Assembly (NCBI GenBank): GCA_001799895.1
Contig: MGUI01000041.1
Span: 1-33,884, forward strand
Length of the DNA stretch: 33,884 bases
Reading direction: 5' to 3'
DNA from: Elusimicrobia bacterium GWD2_63_28
GTDB taxonomy: Bacteria; Elusimicrobiota; Elusimicrobia; Elusimicrobiales; UBA9959
The notes below the pieces were generated by a model that worked only from the letters and a program-made list of their open reading frames with translations, ran no database searches and was not told the origin of the DNA. The translations under genes and the position numbers were made by a program. This document shows, piece after piece, positions 1 to 7,373 of the stretch. Within the stretch, counting starts at the first letter, position 1, and every line of letters begins with the position of its first letter.

Positions 1-1199
1 TAGATATCGGTAAGGTTCTGGAACTCAAGTTCCCCACCTTCTGGTTCGACCCCACGCCGCAGGGCAAGTTCATGCTGTCCATTGCCTTCGGTCAATCCAA
101 GTACTTCATAGACAACCTGTCGGAAAACGTAAAGCGGGGCCTGCGTCAGAAACTCCGCAATGGCATTCTCCCCGCCCTGGCCCCGCTCGGGTATCTCAAT
201 GACACTGCTGCGCATACCATCGTGGTGGACCAGGCTATGGCTCCGCTGGTCCGGCGCACCTTTGAACTTTACGCTACCGGGCGGTATCCGCTCCGGGAAT
301 TGCGTAAAACAATGAACGCCCAGGGGCTTAAGAGGCGCCAAAAGGAGTTAGCGGTTTCAAACTACCAGAAACTGCTCAAGAACCCATTTTACTACGGGGT
401 GATAAGGTACTTGGGCGAGATTTATGAGGGCAAGCACACGCCCCTGATCTCCAAAGCGCTATATGATAAGTGCCAGGAGGTAATGAGAGCCAAAAGCAGG
501 CACACCCAATCGAAAAAAGGTTTAAAGCCCTATGTCTACCGCGGCGTTTTCCGCTGCCCTGATTGCGGCTGTTATATAACCACGGAAACGCAAAAGGGCC
601 ACAACTATCTGCATTGCACCAAGCGTACTGTGGCTTGCGACCAGCCCTTTGTGCGCGAAGAGCTCATAGACGAGCAGGTGCGCGACATATTAAAAGGAGT
701 TTCCTTACCCCCGGCCCTGGCCGCCGAGGCTCTTGATAACATAAAAAAGGAAGGAATAAAGGCGGCCCAGGCCGGGGAAGAGGCCGCCCAAAATCTGCGA
801 GGTGAAATAGATATCCTTAATTCAGAGCTGGGCCAGTTGCTGGACATGACACTAGGCGGCAAGCTTACCCAGGAAGAGTACGCTCAAAGTAAGGCCCAGC
901 GTATTAACAGAAAAAAGGAAATTGAAATGAAACTCGCAGCTTTTGCGCGGCAGGGGACAAAGCGGTTCGAACCGCTTATGGGCTTCTACAAAGCCGCCAG
1001 TCTCGTCGGAGAAACCCTCGCCGCTGAAAATCCGGCGGAAAACCTGCAAATATTGAAAAATATCGGTTCGAACTTTTTTATAGGCGGGAAGCGGATTTCT
1101 TTTAAACTTAAATCTCCGTGGGAAAAACTGCAAAAGTTCAACGCCGCGCAAGGCGCGGCGGCGGGGAAATCGGGCGTTTTTAAATTTTGGGGTGGCTGA
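1..1199 (+). CDS. Large serine site-specific recombinase, 5'-truncated by the window edge
   Basis: The reading frame is open from base 3, so the gene begins outside the window; the first internal ATG is at 72. What is visible is the end of the resolvase-type catalytic domain with its long helix (GKFMLSIAFGQSKYFIDN), then the 'Recombinase' DNA-binding domain (about 110 residues, from RGLRQKLRNG to the YYG-RY region). A zinc ribbon follows (CPDC, then C and C about 20-30 residues later), then a charged coiled-coil-like segment typical of large serine recombinases. These enzymes integrate and excise phages and mobile elements. Base composition is less GC-rich than the following genes. The last codons and the stop (1197-1199) lie inside the tRNA-His gene, so the C-terminus is written partly by attachment-site DNA. 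The family assignment is firm; the element itself is not visible. Confidence 0.93.
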   Translation, partial: DIGKVLELKFPTFWFDPTPQGKFMLSIAFGQSKYFIDNLSENVKRGLRQKLRNGILPALAPLGYLNDTAAHTIVVDQAMAPLVRRTFELYATGRYPLRELRKTMNAQGLKRRQKELAVSNYQKLLKNPFYYGVIRYLGEIYEGKHTPLISKALYDKCQEVMRAKSRHTQSKKGLKPYVYRGVFRCPDCGCYITTETQKGHNYLHCTKRTVACDQPFVREELIDEQVRDILKGVSLPPALAAEALDNIKKEGIKAAQAGEEAAQNLRGEIDILNSELGQLLDMTLGGKLTQEEYAQSKAQRINRKKEIEMKLAAFARQGTKRFEPLMGFYKAASLVGETLAAENPAENLQILKNIGSNFFIGGKRISFKLKSPWEKLQKFNAAQGAAAGKSGVFKFWGG

Positions 1200-1264
1200 G
1201 GGGACTTGAACCCCCGACCTCTCGGGCCACAGCCGAGCGCTCTAACCACTGAGCTACAACCACC
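1188..1264 (-). tRNA. tRNA-His (GTG anticodon)
   Basis: Read on the minus strand, the sequence folds as a cloverleaf. An 8-bp acceptor stem (GGTGGTTG with CAGCCACC) includes the extra G-1:C73 pair that is diagnostic of tRNA-His. The D arm contains AGCTCAGTGGTTAGAGC, the anticodon loop contains GTG (CTGTGGC) and the T arm contains GGTTCAAGTCC. The body is 1191-1264, and CCA follows at 1190-1188. The 3' end overlaps the end of the serine recombinase gene, consistent with use of the tRNA 3' end as an integration site. Confidence 0.96.
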
Positions 1265-1274
1265 GTGTGCCTAT

Positions 1275-1304
1275 ATTTTAGTTTTTTTAGGGGTTGGAAA
1301 ACAA
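1275..1304 (-). promoter_or_regulatory. Probable promoter of tRNA-His
   Basis: On the minus strand, TTGTTT (1304-1299) and TAAAAT (1280-1275) are separated by 18 nt. Transcription would start about 4 nt before the tRNA 5' end at 1264. The spacing is good and the -35 match is moderate. Confidence 0.4.
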
Positions 1305-1307
1305 ATG

Positions 1308-1313
1308 TATAAT
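1308..1313 (+). promoter_or_regulatory. -10 box of the Memo-AMMECR1 gene
   Basis: A perfect TATAAT at 1308-1313 lies 16 nt before the start codon at 1330. A GGAGG ribosome binding site follows (1321-1325). No convincing -35 hexamer is seen. Confidence 0.5.
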
Positions 1314-1329
1314 TTGAGCGGGAGGGTTT

Positions 1330-2748
1330 ATGATAAGAAAACCCGCGGTAGCCGGCAAATTCTACGAGGCAGATCCGGAGAAGCTCCGGGCGGAAGTTAG
1401 CGCTTACCTTAAGGCCGGGGCGGCCCCTGCCGGGCGGTTGGCCGGTATCCTGTCCCCCCACGCCGGCTACGTTTACTCAGGCGCAGCGGCGGGCAAGGCC
1501 TTCGCCTCGCTGAAATCCCTCTCTTTCGATACGCTGGTCATAATGGCCACCGGCCACAACATGGGGCTGCGGCGCGGCGCGCTGCTGTCCCAGGGTTCCT
1601 TCGAAACCCCTCTCGGGCAGGTCAAGATAGACGAAGCCTTCTGCGCCGAGCTGCTTAAAGAGACCAAACTTTTCGAAGAGAATCCCCGCGCGCACGCCGC
1701 CGAGCATGCCGTGGAGGTGCAGCTGCCTTTCCTGCAGGTGCTGAAGGGCGATGCCGTAAAGATCGTCCCCGTCCTTTTTAATACCGACGACGCCGAGCTG
1801 TTGGAAGAGGCGGGGCGGGCGGTGGGCCGCGCCATGAAGGGGCGTAAGGCGCTGTTCTGCGTGTCTTCCGACCTTTCCCATTACCCGCCCAGGAATATCG
1901 CCGAGATCTCCGACAATTCCGTCCTGCTGGCCCTGCGGCAGGCCATGCGCAACTCGAACCCCGGCTACTTCGCCCAGGCCAGCCAGCTGCTGCTGCCCAA
2001 AGCCGCGGCCTACTTGGATACCGTCGCCTGCGGCCAGGCGCCCATGACGGCCGGCGCGGCCGCCGCGCTGGAGCTGGGCTGCAACGACTTCGAGCTGGCG
2101 CTCTACACCCATTCCGGCAAGGTCTCCGGAGACAATACCGCGGTGGTGGGCTACGGCGCGGGCTTCTTTACCGAAGCCAACCCCAAGCCCTCCGGCGCGC
2201 CGGAACTTACGGCCGAGATGAAGAAGGAACTGCTGGCGCTGGCCAGGACCAGCATAAATACCTACCTCAAGACCGGCAAGACCCCGGAGCAGCCGCTCAA
2301 CGCCCGCCCCGAGTTCAACCAGCCGGCGGCCGTGTTCGTAACGCTGACCATCGGCGGCAATTTGCGCGGCTGCATAGGCACGCTGGAGCCGCGCGGCACG
2401 CTGGCGGACATGGTGGCCGCCTTCGCCGGGGCGGCGGCTTTCGAAGATCCGCGCTTCTCTCCCGTCACCCAGGCGGAGCTGGCGAAGATAAAGATAGAGA
2501 TCTCGGTGCTTTCGCCGCTGGAGCGCGTTAAGAACGCCGACGCCGTGAAAGAAGGGGTGCACGGGGTCTATGTCAAAAGCGGCCGTCGCTCGGGCACCTA
2601 CCTGCCGCAGGTCTGGGAACATTTCGAAAAAAAGGAAGAGTTCCTCACTTCCCTGTGCCTGGAAAAAGCCGGCCTGTCCGGCGGGGCGTGGAAGGACGGC
2701 TCCGCCGAACTTTACACCTACACGGTGACCCCGTTTAACGAGAAATAA
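1330..2748 (+). CDS. Memo-like / AMMECR1 fusion protein (AmmeMemoRadiSam system proteins B and A)
   Basis: 472 aa with two domains. Residues 1 to about 275 are a Memo-like domain (AmmeMemoRadiSam system B). It shows SPHAGYVYSG near residue 42, AEHAVEVQLPFLQ, and the SSDLSHYPP motif, resembling the metal site of the LigB/Memo fold. Residues about 290-472 are an AMMECR1 domain, with the signature LRGCIGTLEPRGTL and AFEDPRFSPV. The biochemical role of the family is unsettled. The two domains are often separate neighbouring genes beside a dedicated radical SAM protein; here they form one polypeptide and that radical SAM partner is not in the window. The start is supported by GGAGG 4 nt upstream and a TATAAT at 1308. 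The gene is followed by a separate promoter, so it is probably monocistronic. Confidence 0.93.
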   Translation: MIRKPAVAGKFYEADPEKLRAEVSAYLKAGAAPAGRLAGILSPHAGYVYSGAAAGKAFASLKSLSFDTLVIMATGHNMGLRRGALLSQGSFETPLGQVKIDEAFCAELLKETKLFEENPRAHAAEHAVEVQLPFLQVLKGDAVKIVPVLFNTDDAELLEEAGRAVGRAMKGRKALFCVSSDLSHYPPRNIAEISDNSVLLALRQAMRNSNPGYFAQASQLLLPKAAAYLDTVACGQAPMTAGAAAALELGCNDFELALYTHSGKVSGDNTAVVGYGAGFFTEANPKPSGAPELTAEMKKELLALARTSINTYLKTGKTPEQPLNARPEFNQPAAVFVTLTIGGNLRGCIGTLEPRGTLADMVAAFAGAAAFEDPRFSPVTQAELAKIKIEISVLSPLERVKNADAVKEGVHGVYVKSGRRSGTYLPQVWEHFEKKEEFLTSLCLEKAGLSGGAWKDGSAELYTYTVTPFNEK

Positions 2749-2758
2749 GATCTTTTGG

Positions 2759-2764
2759 TATAAT
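2759..2764 (+). promoter_or_regulatory. -10 box of the pantothenate/CoA operon
   Basis: TATAAT preceded by TTTTGG lies 10 nt after the stop of the Memo-AMMECR1 gene and about 43 nt before the ATG at 2808. It is the only promoter-like element between the two genes, and the genes after it overlap one another through to 9807. Confidence 0.5.
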
Positions 2765-2807
2765 TTAAGCAGCGGACTTGATCCGGTTACGGACAGGTAC
2801 CCACAGT

Positions 2808-3497
2808 ATGAAAAGAACTTACGGCATAGCCGGCAATGGCCGGGCTTCCACTCACCTGCAGGCCTATTTCAGGCTGCTTAAAATCCCACATAAGGTTTGG
2901 TCCAGGCAGAGCGCCCTTGCGCCCGCCGAAGTGCTTGGCGACTGCTCGCGCGTCTTTCTCCTTATAAAGGACGAAGCCATAGCGCCGTTCGTGGCGGCCA
3001 ATCCTTTCCTTAAAGGCAAAACCCTCATCCATTTTTCCGGCAGCCTGAATGTGAAGGGCGTGTTCGCCATGCATCCTTTCATGCCGCTGGCGGCGCGCCC
3101 CCTGACGCTGGCGCAGTACCGCGCCATTCCCTTCGCGCTGGATCCCGGCGTGGAACTGAAAGCGCTGGTTCCGGAATTCTCCAACCCTTCTTTCCCGGTG
3201 AAAAGATCGCAGAAGAAACTCTACCACGCGCTGTGCGTGCTGGGCGCCAATTTGCCGGTGATCCTGTGGCAGAAAACCATGGGCGACCTTGGAAAAAAAT
3301 TCTCCGTTCCCCCCGACCTGGCTCAGCGTTATTTCCAGGCAACGCTTGAGAACTTCCGGGCGGACCCGGCCCGGGCCCTCAGCGGCCCCATCGCCCGGCG
3401 CGACGCGCCGACCATAGCTTCCGATATCAAGGCGCTCGGCAAGGACCCTTTCGCTGGGGCGTATTCACTGTTCGCGAGGATCTATGAAAATAACTGA
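2808..3497 (+). CDS. Rossmann-like / DUF2520 oxidoreductase, candidate ketopantoate reductase (PanG-like)
   Basis: 229 aa from the ATG at 2808. A TTG at 2778 would add ten residues but falls very close to the promoter. The N-terminus carries a dinucleotide-binding glycine motif (GIAGNGRAS, residues 5-13). The middle has the HFSGSL and MHPFMPLA segments of DUF2520 proteins, and the C-terminal helical domain has the hallmark GPIARRD. The family resembles ketopantoate and F420/NADP-type reductases. It overlaps panB by 14 bp and heads an operon that lacks panE, so the economical reading is that it reduces 2-dehydropantoate to pantoate. I recall a non-PanE ketopantoate reductase named PanG in Francisella that I believe is of this type, but I cannot verify that here. 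Domain call firm; substrate inferred. Confidence 0.8.
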   Translation: MKRTYGIAGNGRASTHLQAYFRLLKIPHKVWSRQSALAPAEVLGDCSRVFLLIKDEAIAPFVAANPFLKGKTLIHFSGSLNVKGVFAMHPFMPLAARPLTLAQYRAIPFALDPGVELKALVPEFSNPSFPVKRSQKKLYHALCVLGANLPVILWQKTMGDLGKKFSVPPDLAQRYFQATLENFRADPARALSGPIARRDAPTIASDIKALGKDPFAGAYSLFARIYENN

Positions 3498-4329
3498 CTT
3501 CTACAATTACCGCAAGCCCGGCCCGAAGATCTCCATGGTGACGGCCTACGACTACACCCTGGCCGCCCTCGCTGCCGAGTCCGCCGTGGACTGCGTGCTG
3601 GTGGGCGACAGCCTGGCCATGGTGATGCACGGCGAGCCTTCCACCATAGCCGCCACCGCCGACCTGATGGCGCTGCACACGGCGGCCGTGGCGCGGGCGG
3701 TAAAAGACAAACTGGTGGTCGGCGATATGCCTTTCCTTACTATGCGCAAAGGGCTCGGCCCGGCCATGGAGGCGGTGGAGAAGCTTTCCCGCGCCGGCGC
3801 GCAGGCCGTGAAAGTAGAAGGCCTCGACGGCCACGGCGAGCTGATCTCGCACATAATACAATCCGACATCCCGGTGATGGGCCATATCGGCCTGACGCCG
3901 CAGTCTATCAACAGGCTGGGCGGCTATAAAACGCAGGGCAGGGACCAGGCTTCGGCCGAGCGGCTGGTGGCACAGGCGCAGGAACTGCAGGAGCGCGGCT
4001 GCTTCGCGCTGGTGCTGGAATGCGTGCCCGCCGGCCTGGCCGGGCGCATTACCGGGCTGCTGAAGATCCCCGTGATAGGCATAGGCGCGGGTCAGTATAC
4101 CGACGGGCAGGTGCTCGTTATGCAGGACTTGCTGGGCCTCTACCCTTCGGCGCCGTCCTTCGTGAAGAAGTACCTGGACGGCCGCCGGCTGGTGACCGAG
4201 GCGCTGAATAATTTCGACGGCGAGGTGAAGAACTCTATATTTCCCGCCGTAAAGAGGAAGAACGATGAAAATAGTGAAAGGGATCAAAGCCTGGCGGACG
4301 CTCCGTACGGGGCAGCTGTTTGTAGGTGA
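3484..4329 (+). CDS. panB: 3-methyl-2-oxobutanoate hydroxymethyltransferase
   Basis: 281 aa cytoplasmic enzyme that transfers a hydroxymethyl group from methylene-THF to 2-oxoisovalerate, giving ketopantoate. Family motifs are intact: MVTAYDYTLA, VGDSLAMVMHG with metal-binding Asp, KVEG, GHIGLTPQS and LVLECVP with the catalytic Glu, then GIGAG. It overlaps the preceding reductase by 14 bp. The reading frame continues about 20 residues beyond the usual C-terminus, so it overlaps panC by 65 bp. That tail (after SIFPAVKRKN) has no family counterpart I recognise and probably exists because no in-frame stop occurs sooner. Confidence 0.97.
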   Translation: MKITDFYNYRKPGPKISMVTAYDYTLAALAAESAVDCVLVGDSLAMVMHGEPSTIAATADLMALHTAAVARAVKDKLVVGDMPFLTMRKGLGPAMEAVEKLSRAGAQAVKVEGLDGHGELISHIIQSDIPVMGHIGLTPQSINRLGGYKTQGRDQASAERLVAQAQELQERGCFALVLECVPAGLAGRITGLLKIPVIGIGAGQYTDGQVLVMQDLLGLYPSAPSFVKKYLDGRRLVTEALNNFDGEVKNSIFPAVKRKNDENSERDQSLADAPYGAAVCR

Positions 4330-5026
4330 AACCATAGGCTTTGTTCCCACCATGGGCGCCCTGCACGAGGGGCATTTGTCGCTGCTGGGCCGCGCCCGTC
4401 AGGAGTGCGACCTGGTAGTGGCAAGCGTGTTCGTGAATCCGGCGCAGTTCAACGACAAGGCCGACCTGGCCCGCTACCCGCGCCCGGTGGCCGAGGATAT
4501 TAAAAAGCTGGAGTCGGCCGGCACCGACTACCTGCTGCTGCCGTCGGCGGAAGACATGTATCCTGACGGCTACAAATACAAAGTTACCGAGTCGGCCGAC
4601 AGCGGCGGGCTGTGCGGCGCCTGCAGGCCCGGCCATTTCGACGGGGTGCTGACCGTGGTGCTGAAACTGCTGAATCTGGTAAAACCGGACAAGGCTTACT
4701 TCGGCGAGAAGGATTATCAGCAATACCGGCTCATCAAGGGCATGGCGGCCGCTTTATTCCTGGACGCCGAAATAGTGGCCTGCCCCACCCTGCGCGATCC
4801 CGACGGGCTGGCGCTCAGTTCGCGCAATCTGCTGCTGGAGCCGGCCCACCGGGAGCTGGCCCCCGCCCTGTACAAGGCGCTGCGCTCCAAGGCTTCCCCG
4901 GCGGAGATAAAACGCAAGCTGGCCGAGTTGGGCTTTACCCCGGATTACGTCGAAGAGCGCTGGGGCCGCAGGTTCGCCGCGGCCAAGTTAGGCAAAGTGA
5001 GGCTGATAGACAATGTCAAAATCTAA
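4265..5026 (+). CDS. panC: Pantoate-beta-alanine ligase (pantothenate synthetase)
   Basis: 253 aa ATP-dependent ligase joining pantoate and beta-alanine. It shows GFVPTMGALHEGHLSLL with the HxGH nucleotidyl-transfer motif, VASVFVNPAQFN, LNLVKPDKAYFGEKDYQQ and LALSSRN. The protein is somewhat shorter than the usual 280 or so residues, with a trimmed C-terminal domain. The start at 4265 is supported by GAGGA about 7 nt upstream and by alignment with typical PanC N-termini, so the 65-bp overlap with panB is real rather than a start-site error. It overlaps coaC by 14 bp. Confidence 0.97.
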   Translation: MKIVKGIKAWRTLRTGQLFVGETIGFVPTMGALHEGHLSLLGRARQECDLVVASVFVNPAQFNDKADLARYPRPVAEDIKKLESAGTDYLLLPSAEDMYPDGYKYKVTESADSGGLCGACRPGHFDGVLTVVLKLLNLVKPDKAYFGEKDYQQYRLIKGMAAALFLDAEIVACPTLRDPDGLALSSRNLLLEPAHRELAPALYKALRSKASPAEIKRKLAELGFTPDYVEERWGRRFAAAKLGKVRLIDNVKI

Positions 5027-5555
5027 AGGGAATATCCTTTTCCAGTTGACCGGTTCCATAGCCTGCTACAAGGCCTGCAATGTCATCTCGAAGCTGGTGC
5101 AGGACGGCTGCGACGTGAAGACGGTGGTTTCGGAGAACGCGCTGAAGTTCATCGGCAAGTCCACGCTGGAAGGCCTCACCCACCACGCGGTTTACACCGA
5201 CACCTTCGAGGACCGCTCGGCGCTGGAGCACATAGCGCTCACCAAGTGGATGGACCTGGCCATCATCTGCCCGGCCACGGCCAATATCATGAACAAACTG
5301 GCCGCCGGCATCGGCGACGACTATATCTCCACCATCTTCCTGGCCTGCGATTTTAAGAAGCCTTACCTTATCGCCCCGGCCATGAACCAGAACATGTGGG
5401 CGCACCCGGCCACGGCGCGCTCGGTCAAAACCCTGCAGGGCTGGGGCGTTACGGTGCTGGGCACTGGCAAGGGCTACCAGGCCTGCGGCGACAAGGGCGC
5501 CGGCCGCCTGCTGGAGCCCGAGGCCCTGTATAAGGAGATCAAGGCGCGCTTATGA
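5013..5555 (+). CDS. coaC: Phosphopantothenoylcysteine decarboxylase (CoaC, stand-alone)
   Basis: 180 aa flavoprotein of the HFCD family that decarboxylates 4'-phosphopantothenoylcysteine to 4'-phosphopantetheine. Visible features are the N-terminal TGSIACYKA FMN-binding segment, the LEHIALTKW region with the active-site His, the signature PAMNQNMW, and ACGDKGAGRL, which carries the Cys of the substrate-binding flap. Most bacteria fuse this domain to CoaB in one Dfp protein. Here the two halves are separate genes joined by an ATGA overlap (5552-5555). Confidence 0.95.
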   Translation: MSKSKGNILFQLTGSIACYKACNVISKLVQDGCDVKTVVSENALKFIGKSTLEGLTHHAVYTDTFEDRSALEHIALTKWMDLAIICPATANIMNKLAAGIGDDYISTIFLACDFKKPYLIAPAMNQNMWAHPATARSVKTLQGWGVTVLGTGKGYQACGDKGAGRLLEPEALYKEIKARL

Positions 5556-6229
5556 AAATACTTCTTACTTCGGGCGGTACGCGCGAGCCCATAGACGCGG
5601 CGCGTTTTGTGACTAACCTGAGCACTGGCAATACCGGCCGCATTATAGCGGAGGCCCTGGCCGGGCTCGGCTGCGAGGTGGTCTGCCTGGCCGCCGCCGG
5701 CGGGGTCAAGCCGGCCGGCGTTAACCTGCGCGTGGTTGAATTCTCCACCTTCGCCGACCTCAACGGCGCGCTGCGGCAGTTCCTGCGCAAAGAGTCCTTC
5801 GACGCGGTGATACATTTGGCCGCCGTCAGCGACTATTCCCCCGCCCGCATAGAGGCCGGCGGCCGGGAGTATCTGCCCGGCCTGGACGCCAAGCTGGATT
5901 CCTCGCCGGAGGAAATGCGCGTAACCCTGCGCCGCAACTTCAAGATCCTCGACCGCATAAAGGGCTACGCCGCGGCCGGCAACCGCCAGAAGCCGCAGCT
6001 GGTGGGCTTCAAGCTCACCTCCGGGGCGGCGCCCGCGAAGGTGCTGGAAAAAGTTAACGCCCTGCGCTCCGCCGACCTGGTGGTGCACAATGACCTGGCC
6101 GAGATGAAGGGCGCGCATCCCTTCCATATCTACAAGGGCGGCAGGCGGATAGCCGATATTGAAGGCCCGGCCGCGCTGGCGGGCTGGCTGTACAAATCAC
6201 TTAGCAGGACGGAGGCATTATGCTGTTAG
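5552..6229 (+). CDS. coaB: Phosphopantothenate-cysteine ligase (CoaB, stand-alone)
   Basis: 225 aa. The N-terminus carries TSGGTREPIDAARFVTNLS and STGNTG, the typical nucleotide-binding start of the CoaB domain. AAVSDY lies near residue 92, followed by a Lys-containing loop (DAKLDSSPEE) and VHNDLAEM near the C-terminus. The enzyme activates phosphopantothenate with a nucleotide and ligates cysteine. As a separate protein it resembles the split CoaB/CoaC arrangement known from streptococci and enterococci. It starts in the ATGA overlap with coaC and overlaps coaX by 10 bp. Confidence 0.94.
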   Translation: MKILLTSGGTREPIDAARFVTNLSTGNTGRIIAEALAGLGCEVVCLAAAGGVKPAGVNLRVVEFSTFADLNGALRQFLRKESFDAVIHLAAVSDYSPARIEAGGREYLPGLDAKLDSSPEEMRVTLRRNFKILDRIKGYAAAGNRQKPQLVGFKLTSGAAPAKVLEKVNALRSADLVVHNDLAEMKGAHPFHIYKGGRRIADIEGPAALAGWLYKSLSRTEALCC

Positions 6230-6999
6230 CGCTCGACGTAGGCAATACCCAGATCTTCGCCGGCGTCTTCAAGGACGACGAGCTGGTGGCCAAGTTCAGG
6301 GGCACTTCCTGCAACGCCACTTCGGACGAGTTCGGCACTTTCTTCAAGAACGCCATCCGCGAAAGCGGCGTGGACCCGAAGGAGATAACCGAGGTCGCCA
6401 TCTGCTCCGTCGTGCCGGACCTGCTCTACACGCTGCGGCACATGGCGGTGAAATACTTCGGCCTCGAGCCCTTCCTGCTGCAGGGCGGCGTGAAGACCGG
6501 CCTCAACATAAAGTATAAGAACCCCCTCGAGGTGGGCGCGGACCGCATCGCCAACGCCATTGCCGCCTCGGCCATGTTCCCCGACCAGAACCTCATACTT
6601 GTGGACCTGGGCACGGCCACTACCTTCTGCGCCGTCACCAGGACCAAGGAATACCTGGGCGGCCTCATCCTGCCCGGCCTGCGCATCTCCATGGAGGCGC
6701 TGGCCACCCGCACGGCCAAACTGCCGCGCGTGGAAATAGCCAAGCCGCCGGAGCTCGTCGGCAAGAGCACGGTGGACTCCATACAGTCAGGGCTCTACTA
6801 TTCCAACATGCTGGCCATCAAGGGCATAGCCGCCAAGATAAAGGAAGAGTACTTCGGCGGCTCGGCGCTGGTGATAGGCACCGGCGGCTTCTCCAAGCTC
6901 TTCGAGAACGCCGAGGTGTTCGATAAGATCGTGCCGGACCTGGTGCTGACCGGCACCTGCATGGCCGCCAGGATGAACAAAGAGAGGGTGAAGAAATGA
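6220..6999 (+). CDS. coaX: Type III pantothenate kinase
   Basis: 259 aa of the ASKHA superfamily. It phosphorylates pantothenate and, unlike type I CoaA, is not feedback-inhibited by CoA. The phosphate-binding motif DVGNTQ is at residues 5-10. VGADRIANAIAA follows near residue 105 and DLGTATTFCAV near residue 130; a GTGGFSKLF segment lies near the C-terminus. A clear ribosome binding site (GGAGG) precedes the ATG. It overlaps coaB by 10 bp and panD by 4 bp, so it is co-expressed with the rest of the pathway. Confidence 0.97.
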   Translation: MLLALDVGNTQIFAGVFKDDELVAKFRGTSCNATSDEFGTFFKNAIRESGVDPKEITEVAICSVVPDLLYTLRHMAVKYFGLEPFLLQGGVKTGLNIKYKNPLEVGADRIANAIAASAMFPDQNLILVDLGTATTFCAVTRTKEYLGGLILPGLRISMEALATRTAKLPRVEIAKPPELVGKSTVDSIQSGLYYSNMLAIKGIAAKIKEEYFGGSALVIGTGGFSKLFENAEVFDKIVPDLVLTGTCMAARMNKERVKK

Positions 7000-7373
7000 T
7001 ACGCACGCTGATGAAATCCAAGATACACCGCGTGGCCGCCACGCAGACCGACGTGAATTACAACGGCTCCATCACCATAGACCGCGACCTGGCCCGCCAG
7101 GCCGATTTGCTGGAGAACGAAAAGGTGGACATCTACAACGTCAACTCCGGCGCGAGATTCTCCACCTATGTCATACACGGCGACAGGGGCGTGATAGGCG
7201 TCAACGGCGCGGCCGCGCGCCTGGTGCAGAAGGGCGACCTGCTCATCATAGTCTCTTACGCCCAGTACTCCGAAGAGGAATGCGCGGGGCACGTGCCGAC
7301 GGTGGTCTGCGTGCAGAAGAGCGCGCCCGGCCAGACCGGCCACGTCGAGACGCTGCTGGCCGGCGTAAGATGA
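6996..7373 (+). CDS. panD: Aspartate 1-decarboxylase proenzyme
   Basis: 125 aa pyruvoyl enzyme making beta-alanine from aspartate. The self-cleavage site Gly24-Ser25 is present in YNGSITID, so Ser25 would become the pyruvoyl group. The conserved Lys9 (SKIHRVAAT) and the GARFSTYVI and NGAAARLV segments are also seen. Length is normal. The ATGA overlap with the next gene continues the operon. Confidence 0.97.
   Translation: MIRTLMKSKIHRVAATQTDVNYNGSITIDRDLARQADLLENEKVDIYNVNSGARFSTYVIHGDRGVIGVNGAAARLVQKGDLLIIVSYAQYSEEECAGHVPTVVCVQKSAPGQTGHVETLLAGVR

Noticed and set aside
7280..7369. Upstream extension of the thioredoxin-reductase-like gene
   Set aside because: The extra 30 residues are Arg-rich and lie inside panD in another frame. 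The ATGA overlap at 7370 gives a normal flavoprotein N-terminus.
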